A stretch of DNA of 64,000 nt from Macrocystis pyrifera (lineage: Eukaryota; Sar; Phaeophyceae; Laminariales; Laminariaceae): contig JASSKH010000023.1 in the NCBI GenBank assembly GCA_031763025.1, forward strand, positions 4,057,501 through 4,121,500. Direction: 5' to 3'. Position numbers and translations under genes: made by a program. The notes beneath the pieces were generated by a model. The model was not told the DNA's origin, did no database searches, and was given only the letters and a program-made list of their open reading frames with translations. The number at the start of each line of letters is the position of its first letter. Positions within the stretch are counted from its first letter, which is position 1. This document shows, piece by piece, positions 20,091-31,530 of the stretch.

Positions 20091-21246
20091 ATAGAACTAC
20101 TTATAGATATCTCGATCTCTGAGCGTGCTCGGTTGGTGCATCCCTGGCCTCTCAGAGCTGCCACTTGGGAATCGCCTCCTTTTATTACTTGCCGGACCTT
20201 TCCAGCGGGTCTTTTTTTTTTCTCTATTTCTCTTGGCACTTTCAGTCCTTCTTTCCTTCTTTCTTCTTTCGTTTCGTGTGCGTGCGTGTACTCGGAGCAC
20301 GGTTCCGCGGGCGAACCCGGCGCCGTCGCGGGTGTCGGTGGATGGTGGCTGGTAGAGAGGTGGTTGCAAGGAACGTGGTCGCCGGTTTCGTGGCTAGGCG
20401 TCGCGTGTGCCTCGAGACACGAGGGAAGCATGAATGGGCTCTGTCTGGCCTCCATTTGCGGTTTCTGATAGAGTACGTACGACTATTTAAGGGTCGTTCG
20501 GGATTGCAAATAAGATTCAAGCGGTGCTTATTTTTGCGACCGGGCTCGAAGCTCAAAGAGCGAGGTACGCAGGTTGAGCACCAACATTGTCGAGCTGGCG
20601 AACCACGGCCACGGTGAGCACCGGGCCTCACGCGAGGCGGGCGACGGCGCTCACTGTGGCAGAGAGTGAGGGAAGCTTTGCCCGGACCGAATCGGTGGCG
20701 AGATCGTTGGGAGAATGGCGGGCGGCGTACGAGGCTGAGAGAGAAGCTCTGCTGTTTGATTTTTTTTTTTTTTTTTTTTTTATTAGATCGGTGTAAGGTG
20801 TTCCAATCGGGCAGTAAATTATTACACGAAAGGGGACGGGGATTTTTTTTCGTTCAGAATTTTTCGGTTTCATTCTCATTGTTTTTGCTGTGCTGCTACT
20901 GCGCCGTGCTGTGCTTTAACTTTCGTACATACGAGTACAGACACACAGCACACCTAAAGATGAAAATAAGTACCCTACCTGGGGTATGTACGTACGTACG
21001 ACATGTGAGCGAGCGTAGCGGAAAACCGCCGGCGACGCGAAGCGTATGTGGCGTCCGAGTTGTTTTTCTCCTGAAGCGTGGCGGCGGGACTCTTGGCATT
21101 ATCAAGTCGCCGGTTCGCAACTACAATCATGAAGAAACTATATTCAATCATGGACCTCTGTCCGCTTCGCATAATTTGATGTACTTTTCCTTCCTGAGCG
21201 AGCGTAGCGGGCGGCGCAGGCCGCCCGCGGAGCGAAGCGCCTTGTA
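20091..21246 (+). repeat. Repeat family C, copy 1
   Basis: 1.15-kb element starting ATAGAACTACTTATAGATAT and ending in a GC hairpin (GCGGGCGGCGCAGGCCGCCCGC) plus GGAGCGAAGCGCCTTGTA. Four copies in the window, two in each orientation. An ORF on the other strand (MEARQS...) is partly shared, but homopolymer changes make coding doubtful. Confidence 0.85.
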
Positions 21247-22072
21247 TATACATATCTATACGAAGTATATATATACGTATGACGTACGCGAGCTACCCCC
21301 CCACCCCCCATAGGCACGTCAGCAGCAGGTTTGACAGGCGGAACAAGGACGTAGCCCTCTACAGCAGTAGTACGAACGATGGACACCCACCCGAGCGGTA
21401 TAACGAACGTCGTGCCGCCGAAAAAAACAAGCTGCGCCCGTACTGACGGGCGCGACGGCGGGGGTACTCGTAGTGGCACTTACTTCTTCTGAGGCTCCGT
21501 GGTTACATGATTTTAGTATCGGAGCTCTGTACGTAAGTCTCCTAAAAAAAACTGGTCTTGAGGGCACATCGGACGCCTAAACCTCGGCCCAGACCCTGCC
21601 CTTCATCTACCCGAAGGCGTTTTGGTCCGGCAAAACGAATCGACAAGGTGCTCGACCATAAAACAAAATGGCATACACTAGTGCACAGTTTTCCCGGTTA
21701 TCTCTAGCATATCCCATACATTAGTATAATAGCAGTGTGGACAAGGAAGGGCGGGCTTTTGTAAAGGGAAGAGGGGCTGTCGTAGGTACCGTTCAGACAA
21801 TCTTGTAAAACCAAAAATGGGAACTACAGCAGTAGAGCAGCGGTGTACCGATTTCAAGAGCATCCTGTTCAAGGCTACACGAGTAGTAGAGACGAGACCA
21901 GCCAGTAGATCCGCTTGCGACGAGAAAAAGTTACTTTTGGAACTATTTAATGGTGTGGGACACTTTTTTGCAGCACGTACTCTGCAGTAAAAATATAACA
22001 CCATACCAGGCACGTATTACAGCAGTAGCGAAAAAGACCACATTCATTGGCTTGCCACGCCACGGGGCGGCC
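21247..22072. other. Unassigned spacer between C1 and MITE-2 copy c
   Basis: Short ORFs only; no repeat boundary or gene recognised. Confidence 0.5.
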
Positions 22073-22176
22073 TTAACCCCTTTAGTACTGCAGTCTCTTC
22101 AGATCAATTTTAGAGACAAAACACTGGGAATTAGAGTAGTTAGTCCCCAAAACGGGACTGCAGCTCTAACAGGGTT
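22073..22176. mobile_element. MITE-2 copy c
   Basis: TTAACCCCTTTAGTACTGCAG on the left, ACGGGACTGCAGCTCTAAC on the right, no nested element. The left arm is diverged around TCAGATCAATTTTAG. Confidence 0.7.
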
Positions 22177-22305
22177 CTTGCATGGGTATACCGGTATACC
22201 CCAGTTTTGCTTCGGGCAGTCACGGCAGTACGGCAGTAGTTTCTTCGGTGGAGGAACTTTGGTCAGTCATAAACTAATCGGCCCAAAAAATGAAAAAATG
22301 TGTTA

Positions 22306-22796
22306 GACCAACTATTATGGGAAATTTTTGAGGGGGTCTCAGAACTGGCTTTTTTTGCCGAAAACCCGCGATTTACTCAACGGGACTGTCAAAAACACCG
22401 GTAGACTCCTCAGGATGCTCCCCTTAGTTTTCCGAGAGCTTTCTCGAGCACTTTTCCGTTTCTCCAGAGTCGTCGTAGGACTGTTCGTCCATATTTCCAG
22501 TTCTGAGGACATCGTGATTTTTCATCAAAAATCCTCGAAGATCCACTATTTCTGGCCCCAGTTCTGACCAACAGCCTTATTTCTGACCCTCCAGAGAAAA
22601 GTGATTGGCTGCTCCAAAATTCAAATTAAGACTCTGGAGAAACGGGAAATTGTTCCTGAAAGCTCGCAAAAAACTACGGGGAGCATTTTGAGGAGTCTGT
22701 CGGTGTTTCTGGCTTTCCCGCCAAGTAAAACGCGTATATTCAGCCTAAAAACCCCAGTTCTGAGAGCTCAGAAATAATTTCCCATAATAGTTGGTC
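22306..22796. mobile_element. Foldback element, 491 bp, TTA target duplication
   Basis: Ends GACCAACTATTATGGGAAAT and its reverse complement, flanked by TTA on both sides. The arms continue inward as inverted repeat for about 165 bp: ACACCGGTAGACTCCTCA pairs with the reverse complement of TGAGGAGTCTGTCGGTGT, and TTTCTCCAGAGTC with GACTCTGGAGAAA. The loop is roughly 22475-22628. No ORF. The TTA duplication fits PIF/Harbinger-type MITEs. Confidence 0.85.
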
Positions 22797-23449
22797 TTAC
22801 CCCTGTCGCGCCGATGTTGTCAGGCAGGGACAGCGCTTTCACGCCTCTGGACAAGACGAGCAACTCAACTTGCCCTGACATGGCCTTGACTGACACCATA
22901 CTACTATTGACACCTTGTAGGTTTCAGTGTGGAAAGCTCGGCCCTACATACATACACCCTTGACAGCGCACGTTGTGCCTACTAACAAATAGCTCGACAT
23001 ATTTATATATATATATATATATATATTTTTAGGCGCCGTGCGAAGAGCTGTCTGTTGGTTGGCAGTTGGCGGAAGAAGAAAGAAGAAAGGTTGTCTGGCT
23101 GTTTGGCGAACAAGAAGGAAGAAAGGTTGTTTGGCTGTTCGGCTGTTTCAAAGAAGAAGGGCTGTTTGCGAAGAGCTGTCTATCAGTCGGTCTTTCTGCC
23201 AAGAGCTAGCAAGTGACGACGACCCCAAAAATCGTAATTATAGTTGTATTTATATATCTACCACTCTGACCCAAAATATAAAGAACGTTTGTATTGAATA
23301 ATTGTATGCTAACGGCCCCTATGTTTCGGGTCAGAGCGGTAGATCATGTGAACACCCGCCAAAGCCAGCCAAGACCGCGGGTGTCTGTCTCGTTCTCATC
23401 AACGAAGGGCCTTTCGTCCAAGGCGTCAGAACAAAAATAAATCGGCGTG

Positions 23450-23484
<35 letters not shown>

Positions 23485-24037
23485 ACTTCCGTCTGTGGCT
23501 TGTAACGCATCTTGGTGCGCATCATTTCGTCTTTGCGACGAAACTACCTGCATCCTACATACAGTAGTAGCTACGACCATGAGCTATATACGAGCTTCTG
23601 TTTGGGTGTACAGCGGCAGCAGGAGCGGGTGAAGAGAGGACTGCCTACTTTCGTGTGGACACAAACAAAAAAACTGGTGCTATTTTACAATATTCAATGC
23701 GAGACAGAGCCAAGCCAACAGATCCGTGCTTAGCTACGTACGTACAACAACGACCCACGGGTAGCGGCAGGAAGAGCCGTGGGGGAACCGCCCTGCGGGC
23801 TGTTTGCCGTGCTTGTGTTCAAAAGCAAACAAAATGAATTATTCAATTGCTAGGCAGAACAGGAGCAAGTCGGCGACCGCTGCCTGGCACTTGCCTGTAG
23901 AAGCAGCCTTCTTCGCAGAGGAGCATCTCGCTAAGCATCGCTTCCACTTCCCACTCCTCGCACCCTAACGCCTCCTTCACCTGCCATGGCAGCGACAGGA
24001 TCATAGGCATCATCAAAGCGATATCATGGCAAGCTAT
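22797..24037. other. Spacer with low-complexity tracts
   Basis: (TA)n at about 23001-23026, GAAGAAGAAAG-type purine repeats at 23065-23160 that give an open frame with repeated GCLAV, and a G run of about 33 at 23451-23483. No gene supported. Confidence 0.6.
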
Positions 24038-24142
24038 TTACGGGGGACCATAGTAAATAGGACCTACGGTACACACAATAACCTACACATTCACCTATTT
24101 TTACTCTCAACATGTGGTCCTATTTACTATGGCCCCCCGTAA
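24038..24142. mobile_element. MITE-1 copy 6
   Basis: 105 bp, both inverted ends present, TA on the right and TAT on the left. Confidence 0.88.
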
Positions 24143-24289
24143 TAGCGACATCATAGCAAGCTAGCGACAGCATAGCAAGCATGGCGTGATGCGTAGCAAG
24201 CATACCGCCATCATACCAAGCACGAGAGACAGAAACAAAAGAAAACAAAGTGTCCACTAACTGTCATCACCCATATAGGGGAGGGTGGG

Positions 24290-24380
24290 GGGAGGGGGGG
24301 GGGGGGGGACTCGATATCATGCATGCCCGAAGTCGTATGCCCGTAGACTCTCGCACCCCTGCAATGCCGAGACGGAGCAC
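24290..24380 (-). repeat. Poly(G/C)-anchored repeat, copy 5
   Basis: G run of about 18, then ACTCGATATCATGCATGCCC, CGTAGACTCTCGCACCCC and AATGCCGAGACGGAGC. Confidence 0.62.
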
Positions 24381-24933
24381 GACGGGTTTTCACCGACCAG
24401 GCCGACATTGCTTGCACCAAGCGCGAAGCGCGGTGAGGTGTTGGGCGAGTCGCATGAAGGGTGACCTGCATCCTCTCCTAAGAACCGCTTGTGAGGCAAA
24501 CTTGCAATGAATGTCAGCATGTCAGCTAACAACGAAAATCTACGTAGCAAAAGCGTGAGGCGGTCGGTCCCCTCTGCTCGACAGGTGCAGCCGGCGCAGG
24601 AGCAGAAATAGGATGGCAGCAGGCAGTAAACGAACGCTCGTATCACAACTCTCATCAAGGGACGCGCGTCGCCGAACGATAGTCAACAGTGAACGCAGCA
24701 CAAATTCACCATTGTCGTGTACGGGATATTTTAAGAAATTCATGATATTTCATATATTTGTGTTCATTTTGTTGTTTGTTGCTTTCCTTCACATTAAACC
24801 GTTCTTTCTACCCGTCCACATTCATGGGTTGTGCCGAAGAGTAATTCCTGCTGTAATTCATACCTGACACCAGGTAGTAAAAACAGCAGAGAGATAAAGA
24901 CAATATGCACACTTTGACCACGTACTTGCATTA

Positions 24934-25056
24934 TTACAGAGGGACCATAGTACACAGCAGTAAATAGCACCTACGGTAAAAACAAAACCTATACATTTCC
25001 GTATTTTTACATCTTTACCAACAAAAATTGGTCCCCTCTACTATGGTCCCCCGTAA
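24934..25056. mobile_element. MITE-1 copy 7 (diverged, longer)
   Basis: 123 bp with diverged ends (TTACAGAGGG / CCCCCGTAA) and small internal insertions, including an extra ACACAGCAG-like segment after the left TIR. Confidence 0.8.
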
Positions 25057-25605
25057 TCGAACACACAATAACACGTAGAAGTAAACATCAGGGAGTGAAT
25101 TACCGGTATTTACTTTCCGAATTCGGTGAGACGACGTGAAAATGAGAAAAAAACGCTACAGCCGGTACAAATACATACATTCAGCAGCAGTGCGGCAGTG
25201 CGGCAGTGCGCTGTGCGGCAATACGCTTGTACGAGCGGTCCGCATTCGGGGTGATTCGGGATACAGAGTAATACTTATATAGGAGCTGGTCCAGCCGTAA
25301 AACAGATTTTCATTCGATCGGCAGTTTTGGAGTCATTTGGAAATATTTTTACTCCAAATTTGACAACCGCCGTGTTCCTGAGCCTACAGCGCACTAGCAG
25401 ACACCGGAAGAATTGGAATCCGAGTTGATTTCGTCGACAAAAGCCATGTATATAATCCCCCGTCACGCACGTAGATATTTCGGTACTAAAGCTTTTACGA
25501 AACCGCGAAAAATCTGTAAAAGTGAGTGAGTGGATGACGCTGATTCTCGGTGTCAACATTGGTTGAGGCATGGCGAAACGATCGATATCCTCACTATGTC
25601 GCCTA

Positions 25606-25711
25606 TTACGGGGGGACCATAGTAAATAGGACCAAATATTGTTAGTAAAAATAGGTACATATAGAGGTTTTTATGTATACCATAGGTCCTATTAACTATG
25701 GACCCCCGTAA
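25606..25711. mobile_element. MITE-1 copy 8
   Basis: 106 bp, near-perfect inverted ends and TA flanks. The asymmetric centre is inverted relative to copies 1 to 3. Confidence 0.9.
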
Positions 25712-26632
25712 TATTAACAATTCGTCGTCACGAGATAACGTGTGTTTATTATCCGCAATACAAACTCAAGATGTTACGATGCGAACCACAAAATCCCGAT
25801 TTCCCCGCCCAGTTTTTCCGTTTTTTGTCTGAAACTTTGGCACGTGATTCGCAACGCTCTTTCGCCCAGGGGCGTCGTATTCGTGCTCATTTCGTTTTTT
25901 TTTTCTCACATTTTTTGCTGCTACACTTTTCGTCCTAAAACACTCGGTCGGGTTTTTTCGGAAACGGCAATAAGTCCACCGCATCTAGAAAAAAAAAAAA
26001 ATCGCCACGAATACGTACAGGCCTCCGTTGTACACTGGAGAAGTCTCATGCAATTTTTTCAGTTAGAACTTCGTAAAATTGGGCTGGGAAAACGCCGGCA
26101 AATACAGCAGAAGTACCACCATCATCATGACACGGGCACATGCAACCTGTAGACGAGCAGCACGGGTAAGACGGGGGGCGAGAGGACCGTTCTTTTTCGG
26201 CGAATATCATCGACGTTTTTTTTTTTCGGCGCTCGCTTCCACTCGCCCTCCCTGCGGCACACAACATGTACGCGAAGGGCGAGTAGATCATCTGGCAAGA
26301 TAAGCCAGTAATTAGCGGCGCCGTCAAGCCACCAGTGCTGGTATTTTAACAAATTCATCACGAGCTCCCAAGCAGTGTACAGCATTCACCGCTACACGAG
26401 CAAGCACGAGCCTCAGCCGTTCCAATCGTCAGTGAGATGATACGATATTGGTATGGTATTATTTTTATATACATTGTGATATCGTGATATGATTGGGTCC
26501 CAACACCACTTTGAGAACAAGAATCGACACGGACACTGGGTGTGCTGGATATCGACGTGTAGAAAGAAAGAACGGTTTTTAATGTCGAGAACACACTCGC
26601 GTGGCCTCTGGAGCTCTGAGGGCCTGACACCT

Positions 26633-26848
26633 CAAACCCTTTTTGTTGATAGGACTGCAGTCATGTTTCGGGGACGAACTACTCTGTACGGGGACTACAG
26701 TAAATAGGACCTGCGGTACACACAAAAACCTATATATTTCAAGTTTTTTACGAACAATATTTGATCCTATTTACTATGTCCCACCGTAAATACTTACAAA
26801 TTCGACTGGTTTGTCCCTAAACCGGGACTGCATTCTTAAACGGATTAT
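26633..26848. mobile_element. MITE-2 copy d, split by MITE-1
   Basis: Arms AGGACTGCAGTCATGTTTCG and TCCCTAAACCGGGACTGCAT, interrupted by MITE-1 copy 9 at the loop. Confidence 0.75.
26685..26789. mobile_element. MITE-1 copy 9, inserted in MITE-2 copy d
   Basis: Diverged ends (TGTACGGGGA / CCACCGTAA), sitting in the same loop position of MITE-2 as copy 4 does. Confidence 0.82.
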
Positions 26849-27518
26849 AAGCGATGACCCTCTTGTTGAGGACCATACCTGGTAGCCCCTACCAGGAAAC
26901 AGGTCGCCTCCACGTTAGCCCGTCGCTGGGCTCAGAGAAAACAAGAGTCAGCGAAAAGTGAAACCTGCTTTTTCATCGGGACATCAGGTCATATTACTGG
27001 TACTGGTACTCTTACCTGCTGCACCCGTGCCACCATGTGCTGCTGTAGTGTTTCAGGTCGTAGTGCTTGGTGAATGTAAATGTAACTGTGTATGGACATA
27101 TACATGAACCGCTGAGGCAAACAACGTCAATGCGCCATACCTGGTATGATATACTATATACGTATACGTATCTGTACAGCAGTAAACGTGAACGGCGGTG
27201 ATGGCTGAATAGCAATGTCTACCGAATGAATCCCGAACGTTTTTTAATAGTGTGGGCTCGTGGGCTCCGCCGAGATCTGAGATCGTCGGCTCCCGATTCG
27301 GCGCTCTCCGCTCGGAGCCGCCTATCTACGCAAGGCATGCCAAGAAAGACGAAACAGTATGAAAAAAAAAGCGAAATTGTGTGTGTGTGTACGGCGTGTG
27401 GTTCCAGTATCATGAGAAGGAATGTTGGATACAAACGATAAAACGCCGCAAGGCCTAAAAACCTAACTGAAACCCTTGGCCGACCTAAAAATCCCGCAAA
27501 CACCACATTTTTGGACTA

Positions 27519-27623
27519 TTACGGGGGTCCATAGTTAACAGGACCAAATATTGTTAGTAAAAACACCTAAATATATAGGTTTTTATGTATGCCATAGGTC
27601 CTGTTAACTATAGACCCCCGTAA
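27519..27623. mobile_element. MITE-1 copy 10
   Basis: 105 bp with excellent inverted ends and TA flanks; near-identical by eye to 59471-59575, so young. Confidence 0.9.
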
Positions 27624-28034
27624 TAGATGTTGACCATATTAAAATTCATACCTGGTACCTGGTACGTATTTTTTTTGGCCAATTCCATCATAAATACTAT
27701 TAACACCTGGTACCTGGCATAAATTTGTTTAAGGGACCCGCATACGTGTACTACAGCAGTCCGCTCGTGTGCCTGCTCCAGAACACACAACCAAAAGTCG
27801 ACCGGCTGTCAGACGCCACAATGCACGCCCTTCTAGGTGTATGCTTGCTACCAACCTAACCTACCAGTATGACAGCTCTGGGCCGTGCTTTGTTACCTTC
27901 GAGGCACATACTTTACTCCAACCTGAGTCGATGACAAACGTGCTATCAATACGTCCCGATACAGACCAGGGATATTGGCTGGCGCAACATTTTGGTCGAA
28001 ATAGCCTTTGTCCGCAACAGCCGCGGAGGGTCTG

Positions 28035-28404
28035 GTTGCGCGCAGTGTAACACGCGATTTTGGGCGCGCAACTTTCTTGGCCGCAGTCCCCCATAATTGT
28101 TGCGGCCTTTTTTGTTCGCCGTGTAGGCGTTTTTTTTTTTCTGGAAACACCGTTTATCAAATTCGCCTTTGGCGAAAAAAAAAATGAGCCCCCCCTTGTT
28201 GAATTCGCCGCAGGCGATTTTTTTTTTCCCAAGGCTTTTTTTCTATCCACCCTACAAGCAGAGCAAAATAAAAAGAGGTTCTGACCTCGATACACGCCTT
28301 CTCAAGGTTCGGCAGGCGTTTAAACGCACTTTGTTTCTTAATTTGCGGGGGATTATTCGCGCATATATCGCAATTTTTTGGCCTCCGGCGGCCGCGCGCG
28401 CAAC
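28035..28404. mobile_element. 370-bp element with GTTGCGCGC ends
   Basis: Starts GTTGCGCGC and ends GCGCGCAAC. Inside are short palindromes TTCGCCTTTGGCGAA and ATTCGCCGCAGGCGAT, each followed by a homopolymer A or T run. No ORF of note and no target duplication seen. Confidence 0.4.
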
Positions 28405-30369
28405 AGACACCGGACCACAAAATTATATCCCTGGTATAGACTTTAAATCGAGTATCGTACGTCCAAATTTAGTACTACGTGTAGGATCACACAAAAAAGT
28501 TGGAGGTAACACAATCGCATGTACTACTATTAATATTAATATGTATGCCCTGGTAGTGTGTACGTATGTATCGCTGCATCGCGTCGTGTACCGGTACTGC
28601 TGTACAACGTACCATCCCGGACGGAAATGTAAGGACGGTATAGTCTTCACATTAGTGCTCACACGTTCCTTACATTTCCCTCCAGAGTGTCACGTACCGG
28701 TTGCACTGCTCCTGGGTACTGAGCGCTCCATCTCTGTTAATATGGTCATGTTGCTGTACTGACTGTTGTTGTGATTGTCAACAACAAACAGGCTTCAGCT
28801 TCGTACCAAATGTATCTGGTATTTTTTATATACTGGTACGTATATATCTATAAATCCTTTTTGGTACGGCGGGCAAACATGTCTCGATGAATTGAGGCTC
28901 GTTTTTCCGCGATACGTATGGTACCTGGTACGAACTTTGGGGTAAGAAACACAGCTAAAAGTGGAAAAAATAAGATGTGAGAAAAAAGTCACGTAAGCAA
29001 TAGCAGCGATCGATACGCACAAGGGATAAGGATGGGCGTGTTGCAATGGTGGGGATACTATTACGGGGGACCATAGTTAATAGGACCTACGGTACACACA
29101 AAAACCTATATATTTCCCTATTCTTATCAACTATATGTGGTCCTATTTACTACGGTCCCCCGTAATAATGTGAAGCATCAGCCGAACACAAAATGGGTTC
29201 ATGATAGCCCGGCAGGGAATGAAAACCCACGTGTTACAAGAGATTCGCTCATGTGTGCACACAAAATCGACCGAATTTGACTTTTCTTTTTTATACATAG
29301 CTGGGCTGAACAGAGCAGACCAGCGGGTTGGGGCGCTTTTTTTTTCCAACCCATGATCGCCATCCTTCTCCTCCTCCCTAGCGCGTAGTAGCCCAGATCC
29401 GGGGTCACATACTCGTAGCGGGCGCTTCTGCCTCGCCCCTCCCCCACCATAGGCACGTGCTTTGCATTCTTTTATCGCGAGAAGGCTTCAGCCATTTCTT
29501 CCCTGGTCGACTCGCATCGAATTGCGCCTATCCACGCTACAGAGTAGAGTAATACGCGTTCTCAGCAGTCGATTCCATGTCCATACTTGAATAATACATC
29601 AACCAGGTACGCCGGAGTATGATACCAGGCATACATTTGAAAATTCACAATCTCACCGCGGAGGGATTCGGGCTACGAACACGCTATGAGCTGGTCCGGG
29701 TTCAGGGTTTAGGGTTGAGCGCGATGTAAATACTTGAATAAAATTTCGCAGCTAAGAATTTCGAGCTGACATTTCGCATGGAGCCAAGTACATGGGATAC
29801 CCCAAGGGAGCAAGAGTACGCGAGGACCAAAAAAGAAGTCGGATGAAAACAAATTGGACGTTTTCTCAACAGGTCAAACGATAAATCGGCCAGAATGTAC
29901 ATAACGTGTAACAACAGTATAACACGGAAGAAAGCACACCCCGGTGATAGGATTTGGACCTTCAAAAAAACAGTATTACCGGGTGTGCTGTTGTGGGGGG
30001 GGGTGTGCTATCTGACGCATCCCCGGTGATTAAGCAACATGCACGGGAGCCGGCCCGCAGATAGGGGGTGTGATAACGGGGGGGGGGGGGATAACGATAG
30101 AAATGATTGCAAAGGAGCGTTAATAGACCTTGGCCAGACTGCATATGGTGTGATAACAAAAGGGTGTGATAACAAGGGGGTCGACAATATAGGGGCGTGA
30201 TAACGAACGGCAACAAAGGGTGTGCTAACATGCGAGAGGCTTTGGTCTGAAACCGGGGATGACAGCAAAATATCCCCGGCTTTCTGCAATGCCGCAGAAC
30301 GGTTACCGTTAGGGCATGGAAGTAGCTGTCGCGCTATCGCAACTCCCGAATCGGAATTCATTGCTGCTT
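28405..30369. other. Spacer with GGTGTGATAAC motifs
   Basis: MITE-1 copy 11 and, at 29985-30240, scattered GGTGTGATAACAA/GGTGTGCTAAC repeats of irregular spacing. No gene seen. Confidence 0.55.
29061..29165. mobile_element. MITE-1 copy 11
   Basis: 105 bp, intact inverted ends, TA flanks. Confidence 0.9.
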
Positions 30370-31145
30370 AGCGCAACAGGCGCTGCAAGGCGTGATGCGC
30401 TGACACGAGGCTTCGCGCCGCGCAACCGAAAAAAAAAACCTGTTGGGCATGTCCTTCCCACCCGCCGGGAGCGGCAAAAAAACTGCAGGCTTTTTTTTTT
30501 TTCGCTGTGGTCGAAAAAAATGTTTTCAGGCTTATTAAACACAGTTCGTCAAGTGATTTTCGGGCGTACATTAGACACATATAAAACTCACGAATATCGC
30601 GATATTTGACGTTTAGAGCCAAATTATGTGCGTCTCGAGTTTTGTTCGAGCGTCCGGCACAGGCGATACTTTCGCGATACGTGGGTACGCAACACACAAA
30701 TATCGCCTTGGGGTAAAATCAACCCCAAGCATATATTTGTGCTCTCTTTTTGTACGTAGAGCCGAATTGGGCAGACCAAATTGGGTCACCTTGCCAGCAA
30801 GGACCACAACAACAGCAGGAGTGGCCGCCACAACTTGGTTGAATGAGTTCGGCAGACTGGTGCTCCCGTGGTCGGGCAGGAGCGGATGCCCGGGATGCCC
30901 GGGTTCAGCGGCACCAGCACAGCATCCAGTGCTCCGGTTCTGCCGGAGTTGCTTTCCCAACGCAGCACGCGCCTCACCCCTCACCCTATCCGGGAACAAT
31001 CGGATAGCGCCAACCTGACCTTTCGTTTTTGGCAAACACGTCTCAGTACGAGCGCGAGATGTGTCCTCGCTGCGGCCTCGTCTTGACTATATGCCAAAAG
31101 TCAAGTCCATGGCGTGCGCAGGCGCTGTAGCCTGCCGAGCTACCG

Positions 31146-31181
<36 letters not shown>

Positions 31182-31530
31182 ACGTCCTCCAGCCCCGCAT
31201 GCGGTACCGTGTTTCACGTGTTCGTCGTGTTGATCATTTTTTTTTCACTCTTGTTTTTAAGCCTGGTATGTCACGCTCTTCTGGCAAAAAAAAAACAGAA
31301 AAAAGAGTTTTACATCGAGGGATTTGCGTGTATTTTGCGCGTACGAAGATAGCGATATTAAATTCGGCGCAGAGAGTCGAAATATCACCCTCTCTTGAGT
31401 TTTATATATGTCTAATAATGACGCAAATGTCGCATTGTTTTGCCACGAGCGGCCCTCTGGGACCCCCCGACGGGGGGGCTACACGTCCGCGGCGCGTGAG
31501 CGCAACACGCCTTCCAGCTCACGTTGCGCT
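30370..31530. mobile_element. Element with long inverted ends and CAG tract
   Basis: Ends AGCGCAAC / GTTGCGCT. Inner arm segments also pair: ATTAGACACATATAAAACTC at 30570 with the reverse complement of 31395-31415. The centre has overlapping ORFs on both strands (about 30613-31035) and a (CAG)n run at 31149-31180. No target duplication found. It could be a Mutator-like element carrying host DNA, but this is tentative. Confidence 0.5.

Larger units (their letters stand above)
24381..27518. other. Spacer with MITE-1 copies 7 to 9
   Basis: Between MITEs only short ORFs. A segment at about 25085-25140 recurs near 48400-48480 (ACACGTAGA...GTGAATT...GAATTCGG). A segment near 25420 (CCGAGTTGATTTCGTCGA) recurs inverted near 40445. 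Confidence 0.55.

Noticed and set aside
20015-20455. Conserved MEARQS... ORF in family C copies
   Set aside because: Similarity follows from DNA identity; A/G homopolymer changes shift frame between copies and no domain is recognised.
29698-29716. Telomere-like TTCAGGGTTTAGGGTT
   Set aside because: Only two imperfect units; expected by chance in 64 kb.
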